Assembly (NCBI GenBank): GCA_015143295.1
Contig: CM026554.1
Span: 34,175,531-34,239,530 of the forward strand
Length of the DNA: 64,000 nt
Direction: 5' to 3'
Source: Tetracentron sinense
Taxonomy: Eukaryota > Streptophyta > Magnoliopsida > Trochodendrales > Trochodendraceae
Under the pieces are notes generated by a model that was not told the DNA's origin, searched no databases, and saw only the letters and a list, made by a program, of their open reading frames with translations. Of this stretch, positions 56,311-64,000 are shown in pieces. How positions within the stretch are numbered: position 1 is the stretch's first letter; the number at the start of each line of letters is the position of its first letter. Made by a program: the position numbers and the translations under genes.

Positions 56311-57712
56311 GTGACATCGCCTTCAATGTCAACCGACAGGATGAGAGGGTGACATCGCCTTCAATGTCAACCGAAAGGATGAGAGGGTGACATCGCCTTC
56401 AATGTCAACCGAAATGATTGATGGTGACATCGCCTTGAATGACAACCAACAAGATGGGAGGGTGACATCGCCTTGAATGTCAACCAACGAGATGGGGATG
56501 ACATCGCCTTGAATGTCAACCGAAAGATTGATGGTGACATCACCTTGAATGTCAACCAACGAGATAGGGGATGACATCGCCTTGAATGTCAACCGAACGG
56601 ACTGATGGTGACATCGCCTTGAATGTCAACCAAAAGGATTGATGGTGACATCGCATTGAATATCAACCAGCAAAAAAAGAGGGTGACATCGCCTTGAATG
56701 TCAACCAACGAGATGGAGGGTGACATCACCTTGAATGTCAACCGAAATGATTGATGGTGACATCGCCTTGAATGTCAACCAACGAGATAGGGAGTGACAT
56801 CGCCTTGAGTGTCAACCAACGAGATGGGGGTGACATCGCCTTGAATGTCAACCGAAAAGATTGATGGTGACATCGCCTTGAATGTCAACCGAAATGATTG
56901 ATGGTGACATCGCCTTGAATGACAACCAACAAGATGGGAGGGTGACATCGCCTTGAATGTCAACCAACGAGATGGGGATGACATCACCTTGAATGTCAAC
57001 CGAAAGGATTGATTGTGACATCGCCTTGAATGTCAACCAAAGGATTGATGGTGACATCGCCTTGAATGTCAACTAACAAGATAGGGGATGACATCGCCTT
57101 GAATGTCAACCGAACGGACTGATGGTGACATCGCCTTGAATGTCAACCAAAAGGATTGATGGTGACATCGCATTGAATATCAACCAGCAAAAAAAGAGGG
57201 TGACATCGCCTTGAATGTCAACCAACGAGATGGAGGGTGACATCACCTTGAATGTCAACCGAAATGATTGATGGTGACATCGCCTTGAATGTCAACCAAC
57301 GAGATAGGGAGTGACATCGCCTTGAGTGTCAACCAACGAGATGGGGGTGACATCGCCTTGAATGTCAACCGAAAAGATTGATGGTGACATCGCCTTGAAT
57401 GTCAACCGAAATGATTGATGGTGACATCGCCTTGAATGACAACCAACAAGATGGGAGGGTGACATCGCCTTGAATGTCAACCAACGAGATGGGGATGACA
57501 TCACCTTGAATGTCAACCGAAAGGATTGATTGTGACATCGCCTTGAATGTCAACCAAAGGATTGATGGTGACATCGCCTTGAATGTCAACTAACAAGATA
57601 GATGGTGACATCGCCTTGAATGTCAACCAAAATGATTGATGGTGACATCGCATTGAATGTCAACCAACGAGATGGAAAGTGACATTGCCTTGAATGTCAA
57701 CCAACCAGATGG
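56311..57712. repeat. Minisatellite of about 36-37-bp units in the Tat element
   Basis: About 38 units with a constant core GGTGACATCGCCTTGAATG plus TCAACC and a variable 10-12-base part. Within it two 517-base blocks (56564-57080 and 57081-57597) look identical by eye. Unit length is not a multiple of 3, so the frames read across it are incidental. Tandem repeats between integrase and 3' LTR are known in Tat/Ogre elements. Confidence 0.95.
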
Positions 57713-58165
57713 AAGAATGTACAAAACTATGATTGGCTAGAGTAGTGTCTGCTTCATTGTTTAGCCGCGATCGTATGTGACATTATTTGCCGTGATGATT
57801 GCTGGCGAAAGAAAACCGCCGTAGTCAGACCATGCAACCCAAAACAAAATTTCTGATTTTTCTGAAAATGTTGAATTTTATTTTGAAAGATGACTTTTGA
57901 AACCATGCGAAATACTATACTCTGCCTTCGAATTTGCAAGGGAATTACCTTTTGGATGTAGCATTTGGAGATCATGAAAACATTTGGTGTTTTCGGACAG
58001 TACAGTATGACCAAGAGAAAACAGGACTTTATTGATCATTATTGTACAGGATAAGTAAAACTAAGTTTGGTCTCACCACGTTCTATATTGGCACTACACA
58101 GAGTCTTGTGAACAAATGGATTGTTGAGACAAATCTGATTTGCTTGAGAAGTGAAGCGCGCACGG
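57713..58165. other. Tat untranslated spacer
   Basis: About 450 bases between the two repeat arrays, without coding signal. Confidence 0.55.
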
Positions 58166-58725
58166 TCTTCTACAGATTTCGCTATTGAACTGTTTTTCAA
58201 CTTTTTCCCTTTTTTGCCCTTGGAATGACCAAGTCACGGGTTTGCATAATTTTTACGCGATGAGGCCGTTTCCGGTTTTCACTCATGCCTGCGAAATTGA
58301 TCAAATTATTTTCCCTCTTTTGCCCCTAGTCACAAGACTAGAGTTGGGGTTCGCATGATTTTTGCGCATTGAGGCCGTTTCCGGTTTTCACTCATGCCCG
58401 CAATTTATTTGAAGTACGATTCTGCTCTTATTACAGTGACTGATTGCCTGAAAAATTGACGCACAAATGGTCTTTTCCAAAATTCGCTGTTTGGACCACT
58501 TTCAACTTTTTTCCCTTTTTTACCCTTGGAATGACCAAGTCACAGGGTTCGCATTATTTTTGCGCGATGAGGCCGTTTCCGGTTTTCACTCATGCCTGCG
58601 AAATTGATCAAATTATTTTCCCTCTTTTGCCCCTAGTCACAAGACTAGAGCTGGGGTTCGCGTAATTTTTGCGCAATGAGGCCTTTTCAGGTTTTCACTC
58701 ATGCCCGCGATTTATTTCATATGGA
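58166..58725. repeat. 306-bp tandem repeat (about 1.8 copies) in the Tat element
   Basis: TGGAATGACCAAGTCAC at 58221 and 58527. Each unit contains two half-repeats with GAGGCCGTTTCCGGTTTTC and ACTCATGCC, about 110 bases apart. Confidence 0.88.
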
Positions 58726-59283
58726 GACTTTACTCCCTTCATTGCCTTGAATGCCAGTGTTCTACCTCGGATACTATTCTGGTGACTGCTTGTACTCTTA
58801 GTCTCTAAGGGATCTAGGAGGACTTGAGATGGGACGAAACGTTGGCTGAGGGGACTGAAAGTTTGAGACATCCTTTCTGCTTATCGGAATTCTATCTTTT
58901 CTTGAACACTTCTTGATTGATTCTTTTTCTTTTTCTTTCAATCAACCTCTCTAATCCTGTTTGTTTTTTTTTTTTTTTTTTTTTTTTTGAATTGGAGCTA
59001 CTTTGTCCGAATGGTTTGAAAATTTTTGACCGCACCTGATTTCCAGGTTGCCTACGTACCTTTTTCAGGATCAGGTCATGACGTAGTTCATAGCAGACTA
59101 AGTGCAAGGTGTCCCGATAAAAGGGTTTTTTGAAAAAGAGGTTATTAGGCTCGAAGGGTTAACTAACGAACTTTATTGATATATTGTAGGTGTTACATGA
59201 TTTATAGGGAGAGCAGGCACCAAATACGGCCTCCTATCATTTCCCAAAGAAGCTAAGAGTACAAGCAGTCATCAGATAGAATC
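58726..59283. other. Tat untranslated region next to pol, with poly-T
   Basis: A run of about 28 T at 58961-58988 (poly-A on the element strand). No coding signal. Confidence 0.55.
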
Positions 59284-62200
59284 CTAGGCATAATACTTCT
59301 TAACTTTATCTACGTTGATTGGCTCAGGAAGGTCCTCATCATCCATACGTCCAAGTCGAAGGGCACCTCCTGAGAACTTTTCCCTGACAATGTATGGGCC
59401 TTCGTAGTTTGGTGTAAATTTCCCTCTCGGATCTGGACGATTTGGCAACAATTTCCGGAGAACAAGGTCACCGACCTCAATAATTCTGGGCTTGACTTTC
59501 TTATTGAACGCCTTGGCCATACGCCTCTGATAGGCTTGAGAGTGATCTATGGCTTTCAGTCGCTTTTCTTCAATCAGATGCAACTGTTCATATCTGGCTT
59601 CTGCCCATTCTGATTCTTCAATTTCTGCTTCCATTAGCACTCGCAATGACGGAATTTCTACCTCAATAGGCAAGACGGCTTCCATACCGTATGCTAAGGA
59701 GAATGGTGTCGCACCAGTCGAAGTGCGAATCGATGTTCGATAGGCCATGAGTGCATAGGGAAGCATTTCATGCCATGCAGAATACTTGATTGCCATTTTC
59801 TCGATGATTCGCTTCATATTTTTGTTTGCGGCTTCAACTGCACCATTGGCTTGAGGTCTGTACGGTGTAGAATTATGATGCTGGATTTTGAATCTCTGGC
59901 AAAGTTCAGTCATACCTTTGTTGCAGAAATTGAGAGCATTATCTGTGACGATCTCATACGGAACCCCATATCTGCAAACGATATCTTTCTTGAAAAACCG
60001 CTGAACAACTGAGGCTGTGACATTAGCAAAAGAGGCCGCTTCAACCCATTTTGTGAAATAATCAATCGCAACAAGAATAAACCGATGACCGTTTGATGCT
60101 TTCGGCGTGATGGGCCCAATGACATCTATGCCCCAAGCTGAGAAAGGCCAAGGTGCAGTAAGATTGTGCAATGTAGTAGGCGGTGCATTGATTCGGTCTG
60201 CGTAAATCTGGCATTGATGGCATTTTTGAACATGACGACAGCAATCGGATTCCATAGTAGTCCAATAATACCCCAATCTTAGAATCTTCTTTGACAGCAT
60301 TAACCCGTTCATGTGGGGACCACAAACTCCTCCGTGAACCTCTTCAACCACTTGTGCTGCTTCCTTTTTATCAAGGCATCTCAACCAAATCAAATTGGGT
60401 GACCTCTTGTATAACACTCCTCCTGAGAGAACAAACTGAATAGAGAGTCTTCTGATTGCTCGACGATCTGTTTTGGTGGCTTCCAGAGGAAAAGTGCCGT
60501 CATCCAAGTATTGCTTGATATCTGTGTACCATGGCTTGTCATCTGGGCGCTCTTCTATAACTAGACAATAAGCTGGCTGTTCTTGTTGCTGAATCTCAAT
60601 AGGCCAAATTAGACTTCCTTTAGGAAATTTAACCATTGCAGCTAGGGTCGCAAGAGCATCGGCGAATCTGTTATGCGTCCTACACCTGTGATTGAAAGTG
60701 ATCCTTCTGAACTTAGTGATTAAAACATTGAGGCATGCCAGATACGGAATCAACTTTTCTTCCTTGATTGCCCATGACTCATTAGCTTGACAAATTACCA
60801 GTGATGAATCACCATAAACATCAATCTCTTCTATGCCAATACAATGTGCTTCTCTGAGTCCAGCTATACATGCCTCGTACTCTGCAGTATTATTTGAACA
60901 TCTGAACTTTAGCTTGACTGAGATAGGAAGGTGAGCTCCTCTTGGCGAGATTAAGACTGCTCCTGCCCCATTCCCATGTTGGTTTGCGGCTCCATCAAAG
61001 TACATTTCCCATCCAATATAATCAGGATCTTCTGGTTCTAAACTTAGAATAGCTTCATCCGGAAATTGGTCATGCACTGAAACATAGTCGGACGATGGGT
61101 TATATGCCAAATGATCAGCAATTGCTTGCCCCTTGATTGATTTCTGCGTCATGTATGTGATGTCAAATTCTGATAACATCATGAGCCATCTGGCTGTTCT
61201 TCCTGAAGTGGCAGGCTTCTCTAGTAAGTACTTGAGTGGATCCATTCTTGATACCAAAATCACAGGATAGGACAATAAGTAATGTCGTAAGCGCTGGGTA
61301 GCCCAAACCAATGCTAGACAAGTCCTCTCTAATGCATTGTACTTCTCCTCGTATTCATGCAAACGCTTACTGATGTAATAAATGGCCTGTTCCTTTCTGC
61401 CTGATTCATCATGCTGAGCTAGCACACAACCCATTGAAGTTTTTTGGATGGAGATGTACATTAAAAGTGGTCGTCCGGGTGTCGGAGGGACAAGCACGGG
61501 TGGATTGAGAAGATATTGCTTGATCTTATCAAAAGCCTGTTGACATTCATCTGACCAGACTGTCGGCACATTCTTTCTAAGCAATTTGAAAATCGGCTCA
61601 CAAATCGGAGTAAGCTGTGCAATAAAACGACTGATATACTGAATCCTGCCCAGAAATCCTCGAATTTCCTTTTCTGTCTGAGGTGCAGGCATCTCGATGA
61701 TAGCTCTTGCTTTAGCTGGATCGACTTCAATTCCTCTTTTACTGACAATGAAACCCAGAAGTTTTCCTGACGTTGTTCCGAACGTACATTTTGCCGGATT
61801 TAGTCTTAGACCAAAGACTCTGAGCCTGTCACATAATTTCTTCAAATCTTCTGGGTGATCTTTAGCCAATGGGGATTTGACAATCATATCGTCTACATAA
61901 ACCTCTGTACTCTTGTGCATCATATCATGAAATAATGCTGTCATTGCTCTTTGATACGTTGCCCCTGCATTCTTAAGCCCAAATGGCATGACCTTGTAAC
62001 AGAAGGTGCCCCATGGGGTAATGAACGAGGTCTTTTCCATATCCTCTTCGGCCATTTTGATCTGATTATAACCTGAGAACCCATCCATGAAAGATAAGGT
62101 TTCATGTCTGGCTGTGTTATCGACAAGGATATCTATGTGAGGAAGTGGAAAATTATCTTTTGGACTGGCCTTGTTCAAGTTTCTATAATCAATGCACATT

Positions 62201-62721
62201 CTGACTTTGCCATCTTTCTTAGGCACAGGTACGATATTGGCTAGCCATTCTGGGTAAGTTGCCACTGCTAGAAATCCTGCACTTATTTGCTTCTCGATCT
62301 CCTCTTTAACCTTCTGAGACCATTCTGGCCTTAACTGCCTGAGTTTCTGCTTAACTGGTTTTACCCCTGGGTTCAATGGCAATCTGTGGACTACTAATCC
62401 TGGATCAAGGCCGGGCATGTCCGCATATGACCAAGCAAATACATCAATGTAACTTTTGAGGAAGTCAATCATAGCGCTCCTTTGCTCAGGACTCATTGTA
62501 GTGCCAATCTTCACACACTTAGGATCATCTTCGGATCCGAGATTTATGGTCTCGGTGTCCTCCTCATTAGGTTTACATATCCCTTCGTACTGTTCAAGGA
62601 GGTCGAGGATCTCTTGTGGAGGTTCCTCTTCTTCCTCTTCGTCATACTCTACTTCTAAAAGTTCAAGATTGATTTCATGATTTGAATTAGCTTTATCCTG
62701 GGCAGTTCCCTGGCAAACCAA
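59284..62721 (-). CDS. Tat pol: RT, RNase H, archaeal-type RNase H, integrase
   Basis: Open for 1145 codons. The first codon is TTG and a stop lies about 12 codons upstream, so translation probably depends on splicing or fusion to the upstream gag-protease. Residues 20-70 are acidic. RT is at about 130-330 with MCIDYRNLNKASPKDN, MPFGLKNAGATYQRAM and the catalytic YVDD at 273-276. RNase H (about 380-540) has a degenerate active site (YISIQKTSMGCVLAQ). The second RNase H (about 570-710) has MYFDGAANQHG (D575), NTAEYEACIAGL and a DSSLVI Asp. Integrase has an HHCC zinc site (about 797-840, ending CHQCQIY) and catalytic D865, D925 and E961, a D-D-35-E spacing. It ends with the GPY segment and no chromodomain. 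All key residues are present except in the first RNase H, as is usual in Tat. Confidence 0.93.
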   Translation of the reverse strand: MVCQGTAQDKANSNHEINLELLEVEYDEEEEEEPPQEILDLLEQYEGICKPNEEDTETINLGSEDDPKCVKIGTTMSPEQRSAMIDFLKSYIDVFAWSYADMPGLDPGLVVHRLPLNPGVKPVKQKLRQLRPEWSQKVKEEIEKQISAGFLAVATYPEWLANIVPVPKKDGKVRMCIDYRNLNKASPKDNFPLPHIDILVDNTARHETLSFMDGFSGYNQIKMAEEDMEKTSFITPWGTFCYKVMPFGLKNAGATYQRAMTALFHDMMHKSTEVYVDDMIVKSPLAKDHPEDLKKLCDRLRVFGLRLNPAKCTFGTTSGKLLGFIVSKRGIEVDPAKARAIIEMPAPQTEKEIRGFLGRIQYISRFIAQLTPICEPIFKLLRKNVPTVWSDECQQAFDKIKQYLLNPPVLVPPTPGRPLLMYISIQKTSMGCVLAQHDESGRKEQAIYYISKRLHEYEEKYNALERTCLALVWATQRLRHYLLSYPVILVSRMDPLKYLLEKPATSGRTARWLMMLSEFDITYMTQKSIKGQAIADHLAYNPSSDYVSVHDQFPDEAILSLEPEDPDYIGWEMYFDGAANQHGNGAGAVLISPRGAHLPISVKLKFRCSNNTAEYEACIAGLREAHCIGIEEIDVYGDSSLVICQANESWAIKEEKLIPYLACLNVLITKFRRITFNHRCRTHNRFADALATLAAMVKFPKGSLIWPIEIQQQEQPAYCLVIEERPDDKPWYTDIKQYLDDGTFPLEATKTDRRAIRRLSIQFVLSGGVLYKRSPNLIWLRCLDKKEAAQVVEEVHGGVCGPHMNGLMLSKKILRLGYYWTTMESDCCRHVQKCHQCQIYADRINAPPTTLHNLTAPWPFSAWGIDVIGPITPKASNGHRFILVAIDYFTKWVEAASFANVTASVVQRFFKKDIVCRYGVPYEIVTDNALNFCNKGMTELCQRFKIQHHNSTPYRPQANGAVEAANKNMKRIIEKMAIKYSAWHEMLPYALMAYRTSIRTSTGATPFSLAYGMEAVLPIEVEIPSLRVLMEAEIEESEWAEARYEQLHLIEEKRLKAIDHSQAYQRRMAKAFNKKVKPRIIEVGDLVLRKLLPNRPDPRGKFTPNYEGPYIVREKFSGGALRLGRMDDEDLPEPINVDKVKKYYA

Positions 62722-63037
62722 TAAGCTCGGTCTTAGTATTTGAAAATTTTTTTTTTTTTAGTTAGTTGGTGACTTCAGATCACTAAGCCTTTTTGGAGAC
62801 TTAGGTCACACCATCAGGAGCCAAAATTTTATATATATAAAAAAGGAAACAAGTCTTGAGACAAAGAAAATGAATTTCATTGATTTTCTGATGTTTTGTA
62901 ATATTTACAAAGATGCGTAAAGCAAAAGACTATTGACTATTTTGAAATGACTAACAAAGCCGCCTGAAAAATAAAATTTTTGGTTTTTCTCTTTTTGACC
63001 TAAAGATGAAAAGAACAAATAAAGAAAAGAAACTGGG
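62722..63037 (-). other. Gap between gag-PR and pol, possible intron
   Basis: 316 bases with stops in all frames between two otherwise intact frames. On the element strand the upstream frame ends near a GAAG|GTCGGA donor-like site (about 63055). The pol frame is preceded by an A/T-rich run and AAATACTAAG (about 62732-62741). Ogre relatives have a known intron at this place. Splicing here is an inference. Confidence 0.5.
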
Positions 63038-64000
63038 TCATGGTCTGACTAGTCCGACCTTCTTTCCCTGCCTTCCTCTAGCTGCTTCTACTGTGATGGG
63101 ATCGGTCCACCATACGAGAGGAGAAGAACTGGCTCGTATGAGTGGAACAGAACTGGATGATGCTTGCGAAGCACTGGAGAGGGTGCACACTTGTTCCTCT
63201 GCCGTGTAATCATTCTGGACTGCATCTTCAACAGCGAGTTCCTCAAACAATTGAGCCACCTCGAACATTTCAAGAAACCTTGCAGGATCGTCCTTTGACT
63301 GAGATTTGGGTGCAGGGTTGACAGTTGGCTCTGGGTCTGTTTCCTCAAAAGGAAGGTTTTTATAGATTTCAAAATCAGATGGCCTGGGGGTACTGGTAGG
63401 AAAGGTAACAGATAGGGGAGGGGGAGGCATCGACTTCACTGATGATTTTCCTTTAGTCAGCTTGTTCAAGAAATCTTCCAACTCTGGTTTGTACCCTATT
63501 CCGAAACGAGGTGTGTAGCGAGGTGCTACATATCGCTTCTTCATTCCTTGGTGGTGGGCGCCCAAACCCAAACCAGGTCTGTACTTCATTTTTGCCATGA
63601 TCCTCACTGCTGCTGGTATATATTCATTTTTCTTGCTTTCAAGCTGAGCTATACAAGTAACCTCCTCAAATTGGTAAGTCATAAAAGCTGCCCCTTGTCC
63701 CAATTCTTGGACATCCCCAAAAGAACTCGCTAAAGATTCTGTCGGAATCACAATCAGTTGGTCACCTTGAATGAACTTAATTCTCTGATGAAGTGACGAA
63801 GGGATGGCTCCGGCCATGTGGATCCACGGCCTTCCAAGAAGAAGAGTGAAAGAAGCTGGCACATTAACCACTTGAAAATTGGTCAAAAATTCTGATGGCC
63901 CAATGGAAATGTTTAAGTCGACATCTCCCAAGTTTTGACGAGTTGAATTGTCGAAAGCTCTGATTGTCATAGGTCTTTTCTTGACATGGCTGATATCCAT
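63038..64000 (-). CDS. Tat gag-protease C-terminal part with G-patch-like motif (partial)
   Basis: 320 codons visible. The frame runs into the right edge, so its start is unknown. Residues 1-60 are the protease end (FLTNFQVVNVPASFTLLLGRPWIH; the LLGRPWIH box is the usual end of Ty3 Tat proteases). The active-site Asp lies outside the window. At about 133-150 the segment MKYRPGLGLGAHHQG resembles a G-patch. A linker with Pro/Ser/Thr-rich and acidic parts follows (to the stop at 63038). It would process the polyprotein. The G-patch may bind RNA (inference). Confidence 0.82.
   Translation of the reverse strand: MDISHVKKRPMTIRAFDNSTRQNLGDVDLNISIGPSEFLTNFQVVNVPASFTLLLGRPWIHMAGAIPSSLHQRIKFIQGDQLIVIPTESLASSFGDVQELGQGAAFMTYQFEEVTCIAQLESKKNEYIPAAVRIMAKMKYRPGLGLGAHHQGMKKRYVAPRYTPRFGIGYKPELEDFLNKLTKGKSSVKSMPPPPLSVTFPTSTPRPSDFEIYKNLPFEETDPEPTVNPAPKSQSKDDPARFLEMFEVAQLFEELAVEDAVQNDYTAEEQVCTLSSASQASSSSVPLIRASSSPLVWWTDPITVEAARGRQGKKVGLVRP

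Larger units (their letters stand above)
53419..64000 (-). mobile_element. Ty3 Tat-lineage element, 5' end beyond window
   Basis: The 3' LTR (53419-56023) follows, on the minus strand, a long interior with gag-protease (63038-64000 and beyond), an intron-like gap, pol (59284-62721), and a 3-kb untranslated region with tandem repeats. The second, archaeal-type RNase H between RNase H and integrase marks the Tat lineage. The pol frame is uninterrupted, so this is the youngest autonomous-type element here. The gag and 5' LTR are outside the window. Confidence 0.9.

Noticed and set aside
56329-57589. Repetitive minus-strand ORFs (74-87 codons) encoding SVDIQGDV/LTFKAMSPS repeats
   Set aside because: They only mirror the minisatellite. 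The unit is not a multiple of three, so all frames give short repetitive peptides.
56311-57712. Regular repeats with variable parts resembling a CRISPR array
   Set aside because: Variable parts are only 10-12 bases and themselves recur. Unit length varies, there are no cas genes, and the context is a plant Tat retrotransposon.
59549-60012. Plus-strand ORFs opposite Tat pol
   Set aside because: Shadows of the long pol frame on the other strand.

Overview
This window looks like gene-poor, repeat-packed nuclear DNA of a flowering plant. It shows no bacterial-type coding density. It carries plant-type LTR retrotransposons (Ty3 Tekay with a chromodomain, Ty3 Tat with a second RNase H, and Copia of the SIRE type with an env-like gene), a CACTA/En-Spm transposase and MITEs. 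I found no convincing intact host gene. The only nearly intact long frame is the Tat polyprotein at the right end. The species cannot be read from the sequence.

Layout from left to right. 1-6633 is a minus-strand Tekay chromovirus: truncated 3' LTR, decayed pol with chromodomain, no gag, PBS, full 5' LTR. It sits inside the 5' LTR of element A(+), which runs from 6634 to 17025. A(+) encodes a long Copia-type gag and an env-like protein but no protease, integrase, RT or RNase H. A Tat solo LTR (11926-14561) splits its env-like gene. 17026-20846 holds old LTR-like debris, a short tandem repeat, an unrecognised ORF and a Copia LTR fragment. 20847-36484 is element B, a decayed SIRE-type Copia element with gag, PR-IN, RT-RH and env-like regions. 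Two Tekay solo LTRs (22081-24520 and 24760-27442), each with a perfect 5-bp target duplication, split its gag. 36650-38121 and 47500-47765 are two halves of a CACTA-type transposase gene, separated by element A(-) (38122-47499), a second pol-less copy of family A in the opposite orientation. 47985-49174 holds CACTA-like subterminal repeats and AT-rich DNA. 49175-51444 is a third Tekay solo LTR with a perfect target duplication, sitting inside a small foldback-like repeat. 52296-53110 holds two tandem MITE-like copies. 53419-64000 is a minus-strand Tat element: 3' LTR, a minisatellite, a 306-bp tandem repeat, a 1145-codon RT-RH-aRH-IN frame, and the end of gag-PR with a G-patch-like motif, cut by the window edge.

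The main new observations are architectural. (1) Families A and B each carry their own short palindromic boxes twice: in the LTR upstream of the TATA box, and inside the element just upstream of the env-like ORF. This suggests that the env-like gene has an internal promoter. (2) Tekay and Tat LTRs carry other, unrelated palindromic boxes near their TATA boxes. (3) Four Tekay LTRs share a covarying hairpin, a 3' splice-site-like tract, a short acidic reading frame and an upstream donor-like site, which could be an intron inside the LTR. (4) Two independent copies show that family A is built without pol, so it would have to be mobilised in trans.
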